A stretch of 64,000 nt of DNA from Ooceraea biroi. Taxonomy: Eukaryota; Arthropoda; Insecta; Hymenoptera; Formicidae. Where the stretch lies: assembly GCF_003672135.1 (NCBI RefSeq), contig NC_039517.1:1798001-1862000 (forward strand), given 5' to 3'. Below, one piece after another: positions 1-12,126 of this stretch. Below the pieces are notes generated by a model, which was given only the letters and a program-made list of their open reading frames with translations, ran no database searches and was not told the DNA's origin. How positions within the stretch are numbered: the first letter of the stretch is position 1; the number at the start of each line of letters is the position of its first letter. The position numbers and the translations under genes are program-made.

Positions 1-3000
1 TCCACCGGAGAGATCCGCGGGAAGCGGCGAGTTCTGCGTGCGGCGCCGGCACACGTAACCAGAGAGTTTGCAATCGATCCGCCGAGACGTCCCCGGGGCT
101 CGAGTTCATTAAAGTTGATTAAAGTTCGCGCTCGTCGGTGTCGGTGAAGACGAATGGAGCACGTTTGTATTTACCGTGCGGGACTCTGCTGGCACGAAGG
201 GTGTATGCGCACGTAGAGCTCGGTTGGTTGCAGCGAGTGGAAGCGAGGACGTCGCGTCTGAGTGACAAGAGTAGAGAGACTCGAGGCTTGAGACTTCAGA
301 GGTGCGCGTGGACGCCACAAAGAAATCTCCAATCCCAGGTCTAAAGCGTGCTCGACGGAGTGTTTCGCACGGAGGATTCGCCATCCGAGAGAGATATCTC
401 GATTCATCGCGCGCCGAAACACGCAGACGACCACGAAGAGCGCGAGGCAAGTGCTCCTCGGCGCATTTGCCAGCGCGTGTCGGCGTGAGGAGCGCCTCGA
501 GACTGTTGCATTCCTTGCGCGATCTGCTTCGAGAGGTACCTTTGATGACTCTTTTCCACGTTGCCCGTCGGGAGTTACCTTATTTCGCCACGAAGAGTGC
601 CTAAGCGTTCGACTGTCAGAGTCGATCGTGCGCGTGCGAGCGACTCGACTTTGCAATTAAAAAACTCACAGTACGGAGGACGATTGCCCCGCGTGTCCTT
701 TGAGACGAGTCTGGATCTCGAGAGGGAAAGGGAGTGACCGATCGATCGTCGTAATAAGGGAGCTTTTGCGTAGAGGCGACGGACTTGAAGCACGCCCATC
801 GTGCCGGAAAAAGGACGCTCTCGCGGAGAAAAGTGGACGACGACCCTCGCAAACGGCCCTTCGACGTCCATGATCCTCTCGGGAGAGGGCATCGAGGCGC
901 GCGCGTAAGAAGCCTCGTGAGGGAGAGAGCGTCCTAGAGACAAACGAGCCCTTTTCGTCGGGGAGAATCACGGCCGGGCGCCGCTCTTGGATCCCTCTCG
1001 ATCGACCATCGGGAGTACGCGCGGCAGCCAGCAGATCCCGCAGGATTAATTCGGCAGCGTCGTTAGATAGGGATCGTTCCTAGGTATTCCGGACCCGCTC
1101 GCCATTCGTCGTCGACGTGGTGGTCCGTCGCTTGTAATCGGCTGCTCGATCGCGAGGAGTGCGAGACACTGTCCGCCCGTAACGAAGGACACAATTAATG
1201 GCCCGCCAATTAAATATAATTAACTCGACGGTTAGAACGCGGTGACCCCCGTCCGCCAATTAGCGCATTTGCACCTTGTCGATCATCACCGGCGCGGCGG
1301 CGCGCCGCCGATCGAGACAATAAAATCAATCGCAGGCGAACGATCGACGATCGCGATCAACGAGAGGCTTGAAGCTGAAGAGAACGAAGCGAGGGACGGA
1401 GCGGAGAACGAAGAGAGGGAGTGAGCTCCGGAGCTCGAAGAGGAGTCGGAGAATCGAGATAACGCGTTAACGAGGGACGATTAAGGGCCGCTCGAGATCG
1501 ATAACGTGTCGTTGCCTTGGGAGGTGCTTGAGAAGGGCTCCTCCTCGGCAGCGCTTTTCCACGTGACCACCTCTCGATAAAGCGGTCGATCAGCTTCCTC
1601 AGGTCGATTTTTCTAGCAAAGTACGTGAACCGAACGCGAAGGGAGGGAAAAGGGAGATCTCGTTAAGAATATCCGAAGGGATGCCATGAGCGTAGTAGCT
1701 CTTCAACCTGCGCCGATTATCGTCCCGAAGAATCCTCGCAGCAAGCTTCTCGAACGATTCTCCGCGATTCGCTCGACACGATTTGTGTAATCCTCGGACC
1801 GATTTGTCTACCAGTCATCATCATCATCTCATCCGCCGACTGCGGACGCGAGAGCTCGGAGCGGAAGATGCGATTCTTCGCGGTCTAGTCGAAGCTGGGA
1901 GACTTTGGCAAGTCGAAGCAGCGAGGGGAAAAACGTCGCGAGCGGCGGGAGGGACGGAGAATGCCGGCAGGGTGCACGTGACGAACGGGGCTTCCCTCCA
2001 GATTTGCACGGTGAGTCTCCAAGCAGGATTTCACGAGAAGTAGACAAGGTAGCTCGCGAGTAGTTTGCGCCACGCCACGAAAAACTGAGACCAAGCGCGT
2101 GAATTTCATCCTCGTAAATTCCCGATTGCATTTTCCTCGCGGCGCGCGAGTGGCTCTCCACCTAGGCGGGCTTTCCGCGCGGGTAGCTTCCATCCACGCG
2201 CGCGTGTGTATTCACGACACGTTTGATTGAGGTTTTTGGTAGGTGAATACGCCGAGAGGAGACGCCGAGTAATTAATGTTGCAACATCGCGCAACGAGGC
2301 GCACCAGAGTCGCAGTTTCCAGCTGCGCGCTATTGATTCGAATAACGATCCAGATTAATTTCCCGGGAATACGCTTGGAGCCCGGCTTTGTTCCTCTTCA
2401 AAGAAATCACTCTCGTATAAACTATAAATTACTCAAGCAAGCAGAAATAAAGCTTTCTCTCTTTTTTTGTCCAGACCGTGCGTTAAAGAGCACACGGAAG
2501 GAAGCTGGAATCAGTCGAGCTCATTTTATACTCCAGATCCGCGACTCTTGCGGTTTTAAATTTATTGCAATTCAGCAACGACCGCGAGTCACATTCCGAC
2601 CGCTTTCGCGCGTGCTCGCTCGGCTTTCAAGCGCGCTGCCGAAGCCGGCACGAGCCGAAAGGACGAAACGAGGCGCAGCGCGCGCGCGACTATCGATCTC
2701 GCTCGCAGCCGCGATTAATTATTTCGCGCGACGATAACGCCGCGCAGGAAGGCATTCGACTGTCCCTCGAGGGACAGGAAGCGCATTGCTGCAAGTTGTA
2801 TGCAAGCTGCAGGCTTCTGCTCGCTCGGCTTTGGCGCGCCGCGCTCGTAAAGCCGCGCCGGAGGCTGCGCGTCGCCGGGAGCTACGGATTCTACGACGAA
2901 GGAGGCAATTTCGCCGCACCTGCGTCCGCGAGAAGACGCAGGCGGGTGGGTAGGACGAGTAGGTAGGTCGACCACGATATTAAGGGCCCCGTGTCCTCCT

Positions 3001-5056
3001 CGCTCATTACGCCACCTGAGAAAACCGCATCGTACGTTCAGGCTTATCTCCATTAGGCGAACGGGAATTACTCCGTCTCCGCGAGCGTACGTACGTCTAT
3101 ATAGTAATCCGCGAGCGAGCGAGCGAGCGTGTGCACACATATATGCGCGCGCGCACGTGTATTACCTACCCTCGTTAAAGCGGTAATCGGCCTGCTGGAT
3201 CCCCCGAGTCTCTCCACGATTACATCTGCAACGATTGAAACTGTTCGGAGCAAGCGCTTGTTTGCTCCGTGGATCAATAATTACTTTGCAGTAATTTTAA
3301 CCGGAAATTACTCCAGTTTTGGCGCTTCTAGGGTTTATTAGAAATCATTTGATTGTGTCCCTCCTGCCTCCGTGAAGTTTCGGAAGATGTATTTTCGTGG
3401 TGGCAACGTGAGTGCTTTTCCCCCAAATGACGGGAGAAAAGTTGGTCCCTGAGCGCGCGGTGTCCTAAAAAGCGTTTCTCCTTTAACGAGCCCGATCAGC
3501 GACAAAGTTGTGAGTTATGTGGCAAGTTTTCGGAGCCGGTCGATCCACGTCGCGCTTCATTCCACGCCCCGATATCGCGTTGCATAATAATAATGACGGC
3601 CAGCTCATCAGGAAGCCACCCGTGCTATTGACTGATACAAAACGGGGGATTACTCTGATTAAGAATTTTAGCACCTATGGCTGATCAGTCTCTCGCTCGC
3701 GGCTCCCCGAGCGGACTATTACGGTAATGGATTGCTTCATTTTCGGCTCGAGCGGAATCGTTTGTCTCTGATGAGTACGCGCGAGGTTGTTCAATTTTAT
3801 TAACAATCTATGGTATTGAAAACAATTAATAATGGAAACACGCGAGCGTGTGTCAATGAGAGAAATGTAATATATTTAAATACGTAGAGATTAAAATGTA
3901 TATATATATATTTAAACATAGAGAATTCCGTAACGAAGCGCACTAAATGTGCCAACGTTTTAATACTCGTTACCTACGTGAAATTTTAATTGTGAAACGT
4001 TGTACTGCAGGCTAAATTACGTTCAGCCATTCTGACAGACTTCCATCACACTGCGAATCAAATTTCACATCCGTCATTAGTGAAATTAATGAACTCCCGC
4101 ATTAGAATCTTTATTATTATAATGGATTTTTCTTCCTCTCGGCGGAGTCTCCAGACTTCGATTTGGCAAAAGTTCCTATTACGTAACGACCTAGCGATCT
4201 TGTTACATTCAGGTTACATTCCATTGTTGGCTCGAGTATCTCGGCAAGCCAATCGAGGGCGGTGGGACCATTACTGCCTTTTAATTTAATAATAATAATA
4301 ATAATACACGGGCTAACGATCGAAATAAATGGTCAATTATGTCGCCCGGCGGAAAGCAGTATTTCCTGAAGAGCGGAACTCGAAGCCCCGTTGCGAAATC
4401 GCGCTTGAATAATATAATAATTTCCCTTGACGATTTCGCGTTCACTTGACCAGGCAAAGCAGAGACAACAGCAGAGTCTTTCGATTAATCGAACGTTCGC
4501 GAGTGACGTTAACGGACAATCTACTACGAGGACCGATGATGAGATCCAGAGGCAGCGACGTGGCCGATCAGTTATTTTGCGAGAGTAACCATGTTTTCGT
4601 TCATCGGCGGTCAGATAAGCGTGAGAATATCGACATGCGGATGCCTCATTAACGCCTTAATCGATATCTGGGCGCCTATCGTAGTCGTAGTCGTCGTCGC
4701 CGGCGTCGGAAGAAATAAATGCACCCCCGCGTCACCCTGTGACCCGAAACCAGCGCTGTCGCAATCCCCGAGTATCCGTTCGCCGAGCAGGAAACGATAA
4801 GTCTCTGAAAATGGTCCTGTTTACAAGCTCTTTACGTGACGATCGAATTTTCCGAGACAACGCCGCGCCTCCGCACTGGAAACTGGGACTCTGCGTGGGA
4901 CTTTTGTATCTGATATTCTGTGAATCTACATCTCGCCTGGAAATGAAAGAATTCGACGCGAGACGGGAGAGGAATCTCTTCCGACTTGGCTGAACGGATT
5001 CGCGTGCGCTCGAATTTTGTTCGCTGGCATTTCGCTGACTTCAGTTTTCAGCGCTA
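1..5056. other. CpG-rich non-genic stretch, no gene recognised
   Basis: No coding region, tRNA or rRNA could be supported. Open frames here are short, overlap on both strands and are Arg/Ser-rich, as expected by chance in CpG-rich DNA. Simple features seen: a perfect 16-bp palindrome TGTCCCTCGAGGGACA at 2761-2776, a (GAGC)n run at 3111-3130 followed by alternating CG/CA purine-pyrimidine sequence to about 3160, an AT-rich patch at about 3780-3960, and an ATA/TAA run at 4288-4305. It may be intergenic or intronic. Confidence 0.6.
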
Positions 5057-5060
5057 TTAA

Positions 5061-5935
5061 CCCTTTGCCTGTAAACGGGGGTCGTTTGTGTCCGGCCGAA
5101 AGCGACTATCTTCGGTACCTTAAAAACGGAGGAAGGGAGCCGCCTTGGACTATGTCGTGTAAAATTGTATCCAGACAGTGTACACACTCCCCAAGTTTAG
5201 TAAGCTTAGTCCACATACAGCCAGTACAGCAAGCAGTTCGAATTGCGTCTGGACGTAAACGACCCTCGTTTACAGTTAACGTATACCAAGTGTGTAGGTG
5301 AGTGACTTTTTCATCAACTCTTTTTACATTTTTTATAAAGATTTGTAATATATATTATTAGAAAATAAGTTTCAAGACAAAATCTTTAGTGTAAGTACAC
5401 TTTTTAGCAGTAAAACATAATTATTTTTTCTCATATCAACAATTTTTATATGTAAATATTCTTTACTCAAACTATTTTTGTGAATAAAATAACATTAAAA
5501 TTTAAAAGTATTGATTTTCTTGTAAAATACTTGTATTTGCATGCTTAAACAAATGTTTTAAAAATGCTTTTTTCATGCTCAAAAATTAAGCTTTTTTTTA
5601 TTGTGCCATATTGCAATATTTTTTTATTGAAAGTATTATCCTTACGCTTTAATTTCCCGTTTGATTTTTTTATTTCGATAATTTGTCCCCAAATTATAAT
5701 TTTTTTAACAAAATAGTACGTTTTCCGTGTTTTACTTTGTTTACATAAACACATTGTTTAAACAAACTATTTTTTACTTGGTTTTCCGATTGATTTACAA
5801 AATAGAAGAGTCAATATAACTATACGAATTGTTTCAGATTTATTAAAACAGTTTAACCTATTTTTTAATGAGGTGGACGTAAATGACCCCCGTTTACAGG
5901 ATAAAGGTGCCATAAAAACGTTTACAGGCAAAGGG
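5061..5935. mobile_element. piggyBac-like non-autonomous element (MITE)
   Basis: The element lies between two TTAA tetranucleotides (5057-5060 and 5936-5939), the target duplication typical of the piggyBac superfamily. It starts CCCTTTGCCTGTAAACG and ends with the exact reverse complement, a 17-bp terminal inverted repeat; CCCTTTG is a usual piggyBac terminus. Just inside each end is a second inverted motif CTGTAAACGGGGGTC (5068-5082 on the left, inverted at about 5886-5900 on the right), and a related copy GACGTAAACGACCCTCGTTTACAG lies near 5250-5273. The AT-rich interior (5300-5860) has no transposase, so it would need one supplied in trans. Assignment rests on termini and target site only; an internal-sequence match to an autonomous copy would settle it. 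Confidence 0.8.
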
Positions 5936-5939
5936 TTAA

Positions 5940-8883
5940 TAATGCTGCTAATCCGAACGAGTCCGACGAAGATCCGCGATAAAATAAAAAATCGGATTCT
6001 TATTTCGTCAGCTCGGTCAGCTCCGCGATCACTTTATAAATTCTGCGTGCACACACGCAACCGCGTGGGGCGGAAAATACAGCGCTGTTAAGCCGGTCAG
6101 TCGGCATTAATCACGGCCGAATCGTCGCCGCGGCTTATTTTTCGTTCGCGTGTCGCAGCATCCGATGGCGGTCGGTTCACGCCCGCTTCGTAAATCGTCC
6201 GCGAACGACGACTTGGTGCGCCGTGAAATAGGGGGTTGGCCCTCGTGGAAACCCGCGAGCGGTGGCGGTTAAGCCAGTCACCAAGTGTATATTATATTAT
6301 TTAAGGTGGAAGACAAGATTTAACGACAAGTCGATCTAATTTATGTGGTGACTGGATCGCAGAAATACGCGCGCGGCGGACTACGCTCGTTTGCGAGGCA
6401 GACGCCTCTGGAGACGTTCCAAACGGCGAAACGAGCGCACGCGAGCGCGCGTATCCGTGTTTCCGAAACGCTGCGCGATCGTACTATTCGAATATCCCGA
6501 GTGAACTCGTGCGGCACTCGGAGTTCCCGATACGGAGTTCTTGCTGTTCGAAATTCCGGAGCGCTTGGAAATGTTCGAGTGCACACCGAGAGATCGTTCG
6601 CGGACAATTGAACGCTCGACGTACGCTCGCATGTCGCGCGTTTCGTCGGTGCATTTCACGTATGGTAGTGTGTGTATTAAAATATAATAACGTTAAAGTT
6701 ACGTATTGCGCCTGAAAAACTGGAGCGGTAGTACCTCGTGATTTTTTTACTTATTGCGCGATAATAAATTCAAACGCGGTTCTGCGCGTTAATGATTTCG
6801 TCGCGGTTGCAGCGTTTCGCGATGCGTTTTAGCGGAGTGCGTGCGCGAACGATATTTAAAAATTTCAAAGCGCGCAATCTGCGGCGATGTATCATGCGCG
6901 TAGCACGGATGCGTTACGTATCGCTCGACCGCCGAATTTATGCATCGACTCGCCCGCTTCCGGCCATTAATATCGCTCGTTCGTCCGCTCGAGAGAGAGA
7001 GAGAGAGAGAGAGAGAGACGCGCTCGCGTCGCGCGCGGAATTCTGCCCTCGTTCTTGTGCGTCGCGCGGTTCTCTTCTCGAATAAAAGCGAAGCGGTAAT
7101 TACGTGGACGAGATCGTCGACCGCTGGCCTGGGCCGGCGCCAAAATAACCGGGATTTTCGCGAAAACGACGCCGAGTGACTAACGATTATTACATATTTA
7201 TCGCTCGTTACGTTGTGAACTGCCTGCACAGTTCAGCACTCGCGCCCGCACTCGCTCGTACTCGCGTAATTAGCTCGCTACAAACGACACGACTATTACG
7301 TTTATAATAACGCTCATCACGGGATAATACAAATAATTGCTCGCGTTCGTTAAACCGCGCTTCTGCTTCGCCGACGAAAGCGCGACGCTCGCGGATACGC
7401 AATCGCGGACTTGCATTCGCGATTTCCGGAATTCCGAGCAGGAATTATCACGCGGCCCCTTCTGTATTTGTCGCCCCACGTTTCAACCCTTTCGAGCTCG
7501 CTCTCGAGACGTCGCGTCGCGGCCGAACTCCCGCGCGATCGCCTTTAACCCGACAGACAGCCTCCTCGGGAGCTTCGACGAGGATTTCCTCGCGAGTGCG
7601 TGTCTCTTCCGACTCGTCTCTCGCTCTCGACTCGACTTTTGTTTGCGCAATGCGCGGTTTCTCGAGGGGACCATCGAGGGGTCCAACGCCGCGACACCGT
7701 CCTCCTCAGAAAGAACAATCTCGGAGATCGAGCGCAGGGTCGGATTCGTGAGGTATATCCGCCGGTTTTGCACGATATAATGCACGGCAATCTTGCACGT
7801 AATCTCGCTCCACTGCGAGCAGCGCTTTAAGAAAAATAATATTACAACAAATTGTTACGAGAAAAACTCTTGAGCTTTGAAATCATCTGAGAAATTATTA
7901 ACTGTATCTCGTGAAGCACGAAGATCAGCACGAAGATCAGATAATTTATAAAATCGTCACGCAAAGTGTTGTGAAATAATTCATCCAAATTCATGAACAA
8001 AAGGAACGTTCCGCAAGCGGGTAGACTGACGTGGCTAGAAAAATGGTACGCCGTCGAGATAAAAAAATATCAGTCCGCGGATATCAGAAATATCGCCGTC
8101 CGTCCCTGCACGAAACAGAGACAGAGAGAAAGAGAAAGAGATGGGAGGAGAGTCAGGCACAGCCTCCGCAATCAAACAGCGATCTGCGCCCCTTAATGAC
8201 CGAGTGACTGTTGTTGCTCCTTGATTCGTTTCGCGGGGTGCGGCAGGCTCGTTCGCGTTGCGTGGGGTTGAAACAGCTGCGAGTGACACCCCTATGCGCT
8301 TGTATCCTGTGTCGCGGTGTTGCTTTCCACTCTTCTCTCTTCTCCTCCTCTCTCTCTCTCTCTCTCACTTTCGTCCCTTTGTCGCTCTCTCTTTCTCTCT
8401 CCCTCGCCCCCATACATAATTACCGCGACTACCACTCGCGTCGCGTCTGAAATTTGCATTATCGAGCCGCCTCTCTCGTGCGCGTCGGGCGGGGCCGGAA
8501 TCCTGCCACGCGATTATTAAGGAATCAATCACACTCTCCCGCAGGATCGCCTCGTTGACCGGGGAAGAGACCGTCGCGAGTACCGTCATCGTACTCCGGC
8601 TCCATTGTGCTCGCTAATAGGATTCGGGGCTGTTTCGGAGCCGGTTACTTGGCCGACGTTATTTCAACGGATCGAGTCGTCGAGTCGTGGGAGATTATCC
8701 GCAGAAAATTCGGCCGACTTCCCCGCGTCTGGAGCCGCGGCGGAGTTTATTCAGCCGCCCGTTAGATGTGTATACCTTAGACGGGTAACTTTAACAATTA
8801 ATTCGTGAGGATGCGGGATTTGTCTTTGAAACTTACTCACTTCCATTGTGCAATTTGTCTCCTTTTATTATACTGCATATATA
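5940..8883. other. Non-genic stretch with GA/CT microsatellites
   Basis: No gene is recognisable. The sequence is CpG-rich with a 28-bp (GA)n run at 6991-7018 and a (CT)n run at 8348-8366 followed by CT-rich sequence to about 8403. The open frames that cross these runs owe their Ser/Leu or Arg/Glu strings to the microsatellite. Confidence 0.6.
6991..7018. repeat. (GA)14 microsatellite
   Basis: Uninterrupted alternating GA for 28 bp, directly visible. It is one of at least nine GA/CT tracts in the window. Confidence 0.95.
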
Positions 8884-9842
8884 CACTGGGAAAAATGATT
8901 TGATTGTATCAACAAGACGTATCTGATAGAATGCATTTTGGTTAAACTAACCAAGAATTTCTAGTTATCACGATAGGACTGGATATTTTATAACTAGAAC
9001 GTTGATAGACTGTACTATAAGAATTTGGTTAGTATTTTTCAGTTGGATCTATAAAGCTTCTAGTTATATTACACTAGACATAAGAACAAACGAAGATGCA
9101 ATCAGAATTCTGGTTAATCGCAGGGCACTCCAGCAGCATTCTATTGTTTCGTGTCGTGCGTGTTGATGCATGTTCGGGAAACGGATCGGCACGGACGGCA
9201 CGTTTTCCTCCTCTAGTGAAATGAAATTAGTTGGTGGAATGGCTGTGAAGTGATGGCGGATGAAAAAACGTGTTCTCTTCTTATATTTTTTTATACAGGG
9301 TGTCCCGTAATAATCGCCTAACCTCTCGTATGCCAATAGAGCAGATCGAGATGAACAGAAAAGTCCCATACCATTTTGCGATATTCGTAATAATAATCCT
9401 ATACCTCGAGCGGCTCGGCACTTGCCTCCGCGCGCTCTGGATTCGCTTGACTTTAATATGCAATATTTCGATTATTATTGCGAATATCGCAAAATGATAT
9501 GGGACTTTTCTGTTCATCTCGATCTGCTCTATTGGCATGCGAGAGGTTAGGCGATTATTACGGGACATCCTGTATAAATATCAACATGATATTTCATTTA
9601 CAGCAATCCAAGAAAACTCACGGTAAAGAAACAGAAAAACGTTTCTTTTCACTAAACAGTCATGTTAATTTAACTAAATACATTTAGTATTATTGTCAAG
9701 AAAATCTGGTAAATTTAACAGGAAGGAATTAATCATGCTCATCTGGTAATTCCTAAAGGAATTCTGATTCGTCCACTTTCCAACAGACAAACTGGTTGAA
9801 CCTACCAGATTTCTAATTAATGCAACCAGATTTTTTTCAGTG
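8884..9842. mobile_element. CACTG-ended DNA element, interrupted by a nested MITE
   Basis: The left end reads CACTGGGAAAAATGATT and the right end is the inverse of CACTGAAAAAAATCTGG, so the termini form an imperfect inverted repeat. Inside both ends lie scattered short words such as TCTGGT and GGTTAAAC. The flanks are TATA on the left and TATG on the right, compatible with a 2-bp TA or a decayed 4-bp duplication. CACTG termini occur in CACTA/Chapaev-type (CMC) transposons, but no transposase remains, so the superfamily is left open. It is cut at 9294 by the palindromic element at 9296-9572, which must therefore be the younger insertion. Without the insert the host element would be about 680 bp. 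Confidence 0.55.
9296..9572. mobile_element. Palindromic MITE, CAGGGTG family (nested)
   Basis: A 277-bp foldback flanked by TA on both sides (9294-9295, 9573-9574). The left arm (9296-about 9397) is matched by an inverted right arm (about 9471-9572) with few mismatches, leaving a loop of about 73 bp. The terminus CAGGGTGTCCC is the one seen in five other elements of this window. A subterminal stretch (AGAAAAGTCCCATACCATTT) resembles the equivalent stretch of the 12127-13586 element (AGAAAAGTCCTTTGCCGTTT), which suggests that the two are distant relatives. There is no coding capacity; open frames read through it in both directions only because it is a palindrome. Confidence 0.85.
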
Positions 9843-12124
9843 TATGTTGGTTACAACAGTTTTACGATATTTTGATTCTTAAATAAATCTTTCTTGCATG
9901 ATTGACAGCCTTATATCGCGCTTTCTGGATAACTATAAATCGCGTGTGTAATTCAAATGTTGAAGAAATCCGGAGATTCAAATTAGATTTTTATGGACCA
10001 CAAAAGTCTCACAATGTCCCTTTAAAGTCGATGATCTCGAATCTGAAACGTTTACAATGACGCTGCGTCGAAGGAAACAGTCTATCTCAGTACGCGCACG
10101 ACGCTTTGTCATTCAGAAGCGGTTCATAGTATTGCTGGGTCCCAAAAAAATCCATTCTCCCCCAAAAGGCGAGTTTGCTCTCCGCTTCCCCTGGTCCATT
10201 GAATTCTTCTTTATTCATAGGCGTCCGCTGTTGCGTCTCGATGTGTAACTATTAAGCGGGCATAAAGCGGAGGCCGGAAACCGGATTCCTCTCCGGGCGA
10301 CACTTTCCTCTCTCTCTCTCGCTCTTAGAAACGCGTTCGAGTGCTACGTGTGGGTACTCGACGTGCGATGCACGGCGTCCGGGAACTTTCGTAACTCCTC
10401 TGAATCCACCGGACGTTATTTATTTTACGCTCGTTCCGGCTCGTACCGTCCGGCGAGCGATTCCAAGCGCGGAGGCGTCCGCTCGCGCCGCGGGACGCCT
10501 TGTCGATCGCTTATCTTCCCACCTGAAACTCAAACGCGACATCAATTATTGCCTCGGTAGGCTGGACGAGGCGCCTGTTATCTTGCGCAATTAGGAATAA
10601 AATATTCCAATTTTACCTTTTCTACCTTTGCTCCGAAAAGAATGCCTCGCGCGAGAGAAAGCGACTGGTTTTCCTTCGAGGTTGAGATTTTTCGTACGTT
10701 CGGAAATAATTATCTTCCGAGATTTGTGTAATTTTGCCTCGGCCTTTTAATTGGACAATTTTCGAATTTTTTTGTAGTCATTCTTCAATCTCTTACAATT
10801 TTACGCGATGATATATTTTCTCTCTTTCTTTCTATCTCTCACTCTCTTTCTCTCGTGCGATGTACAGACGAAATTTAAAATAAAAAGGATAATACTGTCG
10901 CACATTCTGCCTTCGTTACGAACATTGTGCACGGGCGAACGGCATCTGTCGCTCCATGGGAGGGTTTCATGGAGTTACACGGTGGCACCATGCCTTCACC
11001 CCTTCGCGCGCGCACGTGGAGATGGCGCGTGCTGGTGCCACGGTGAGGGCAGCGAACGCGGGCATTCGAACGAAATGAAACTGATATGTATGCAAATCAC
11101 TCGTATCTCTATGTATGAGAGGCGGAAGCGCCGCACAAAACGCGTGCCATTACGTATCAGCTCGGCGCGTCGCGACTTTACTCGCTCGTAAACGGCCCGT
11201 GCTGTTGCGACCGAAAGATCTACACGTGTATCATCAATCGCGCGCGGATCAATCATGCAAAGCGAAAAGTGATCGCTTAAATAATGTCCTCGCCGCGACT
11301 CGCGCGCGGAATCGCTCGCCCTCCTTCATCCATCGCGAACGATTCGCGAGATAAATGACTTGGAAAAACGCGCTGGATGATCCAACAACTCTTGAAACAT
11401 CATACCAAATTTAATAAATAATTTCAAAGCGGACATTCAGGATTTCAGGATTATTTTTTTCGAAATTTTTACGCAACGACAATACTCGCTCGTTTCATCA
11501 TGACGCGCGATGAGAGCGAGGCGCGTCGTGGCGTGATTTTTGCGGGCGGTACGTCATCGTTTCCTGCGGATGTTTTGCAGAATCAACACGCAAATAAAAG
11601 ATACAAGCCCGACCGGACTGGATACACCGCAGTCGTGTCGCAATTCAATACGATCGGCCCGGGCACGCCGGTGTAGGCATTCGCGGAATTATTCGACGGT
11701 TATTATCCGAGCCGCGATTGTCGCTGTTATTAATCAGTCGTTAACACGTCCTGGGTTCGTGTATCACAATTTATGCCGAATACCTTCGCGCGATATGTAT
11801 AGGTACATTACGCGCGGGTGTATGTACGCGGATGCAGCAGAAGCGAATGCACATGCGAACCGAACCGCGACGCAGAATCCGCGCGAATGGAGAATGTTCG
11901 CGGCACGCGAGATGTAAATTTTCGAACGCGGATTAAAATTCATTCGAACGCCAGCAAACCCGCTGCGAAAACGAATCTGAAAATACTTTTATGCAATTAT
12001 TATATATTCTTATATATATTATGTTATTTATTTAATCAAATTTCACGGAAAAAATCTCTAGTATAATATAAAATTATTATAATATTAAATTATTATAATA
12101 TACAATATTACAAATTTTAATATA
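9843..12124. other. Non-genic stretch, nothing specific seen
   Basis: No gene, RNA gene or transposon terminus was identified. The stretch is CpG-rich until about 11960, then becomes AT-rich, with a local duplication of AAATTATTATAATATT-like sequence at about 12070-12105 just before the next transposon. Confidence 0.5.
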
Positions 12125-12126
12125 TA

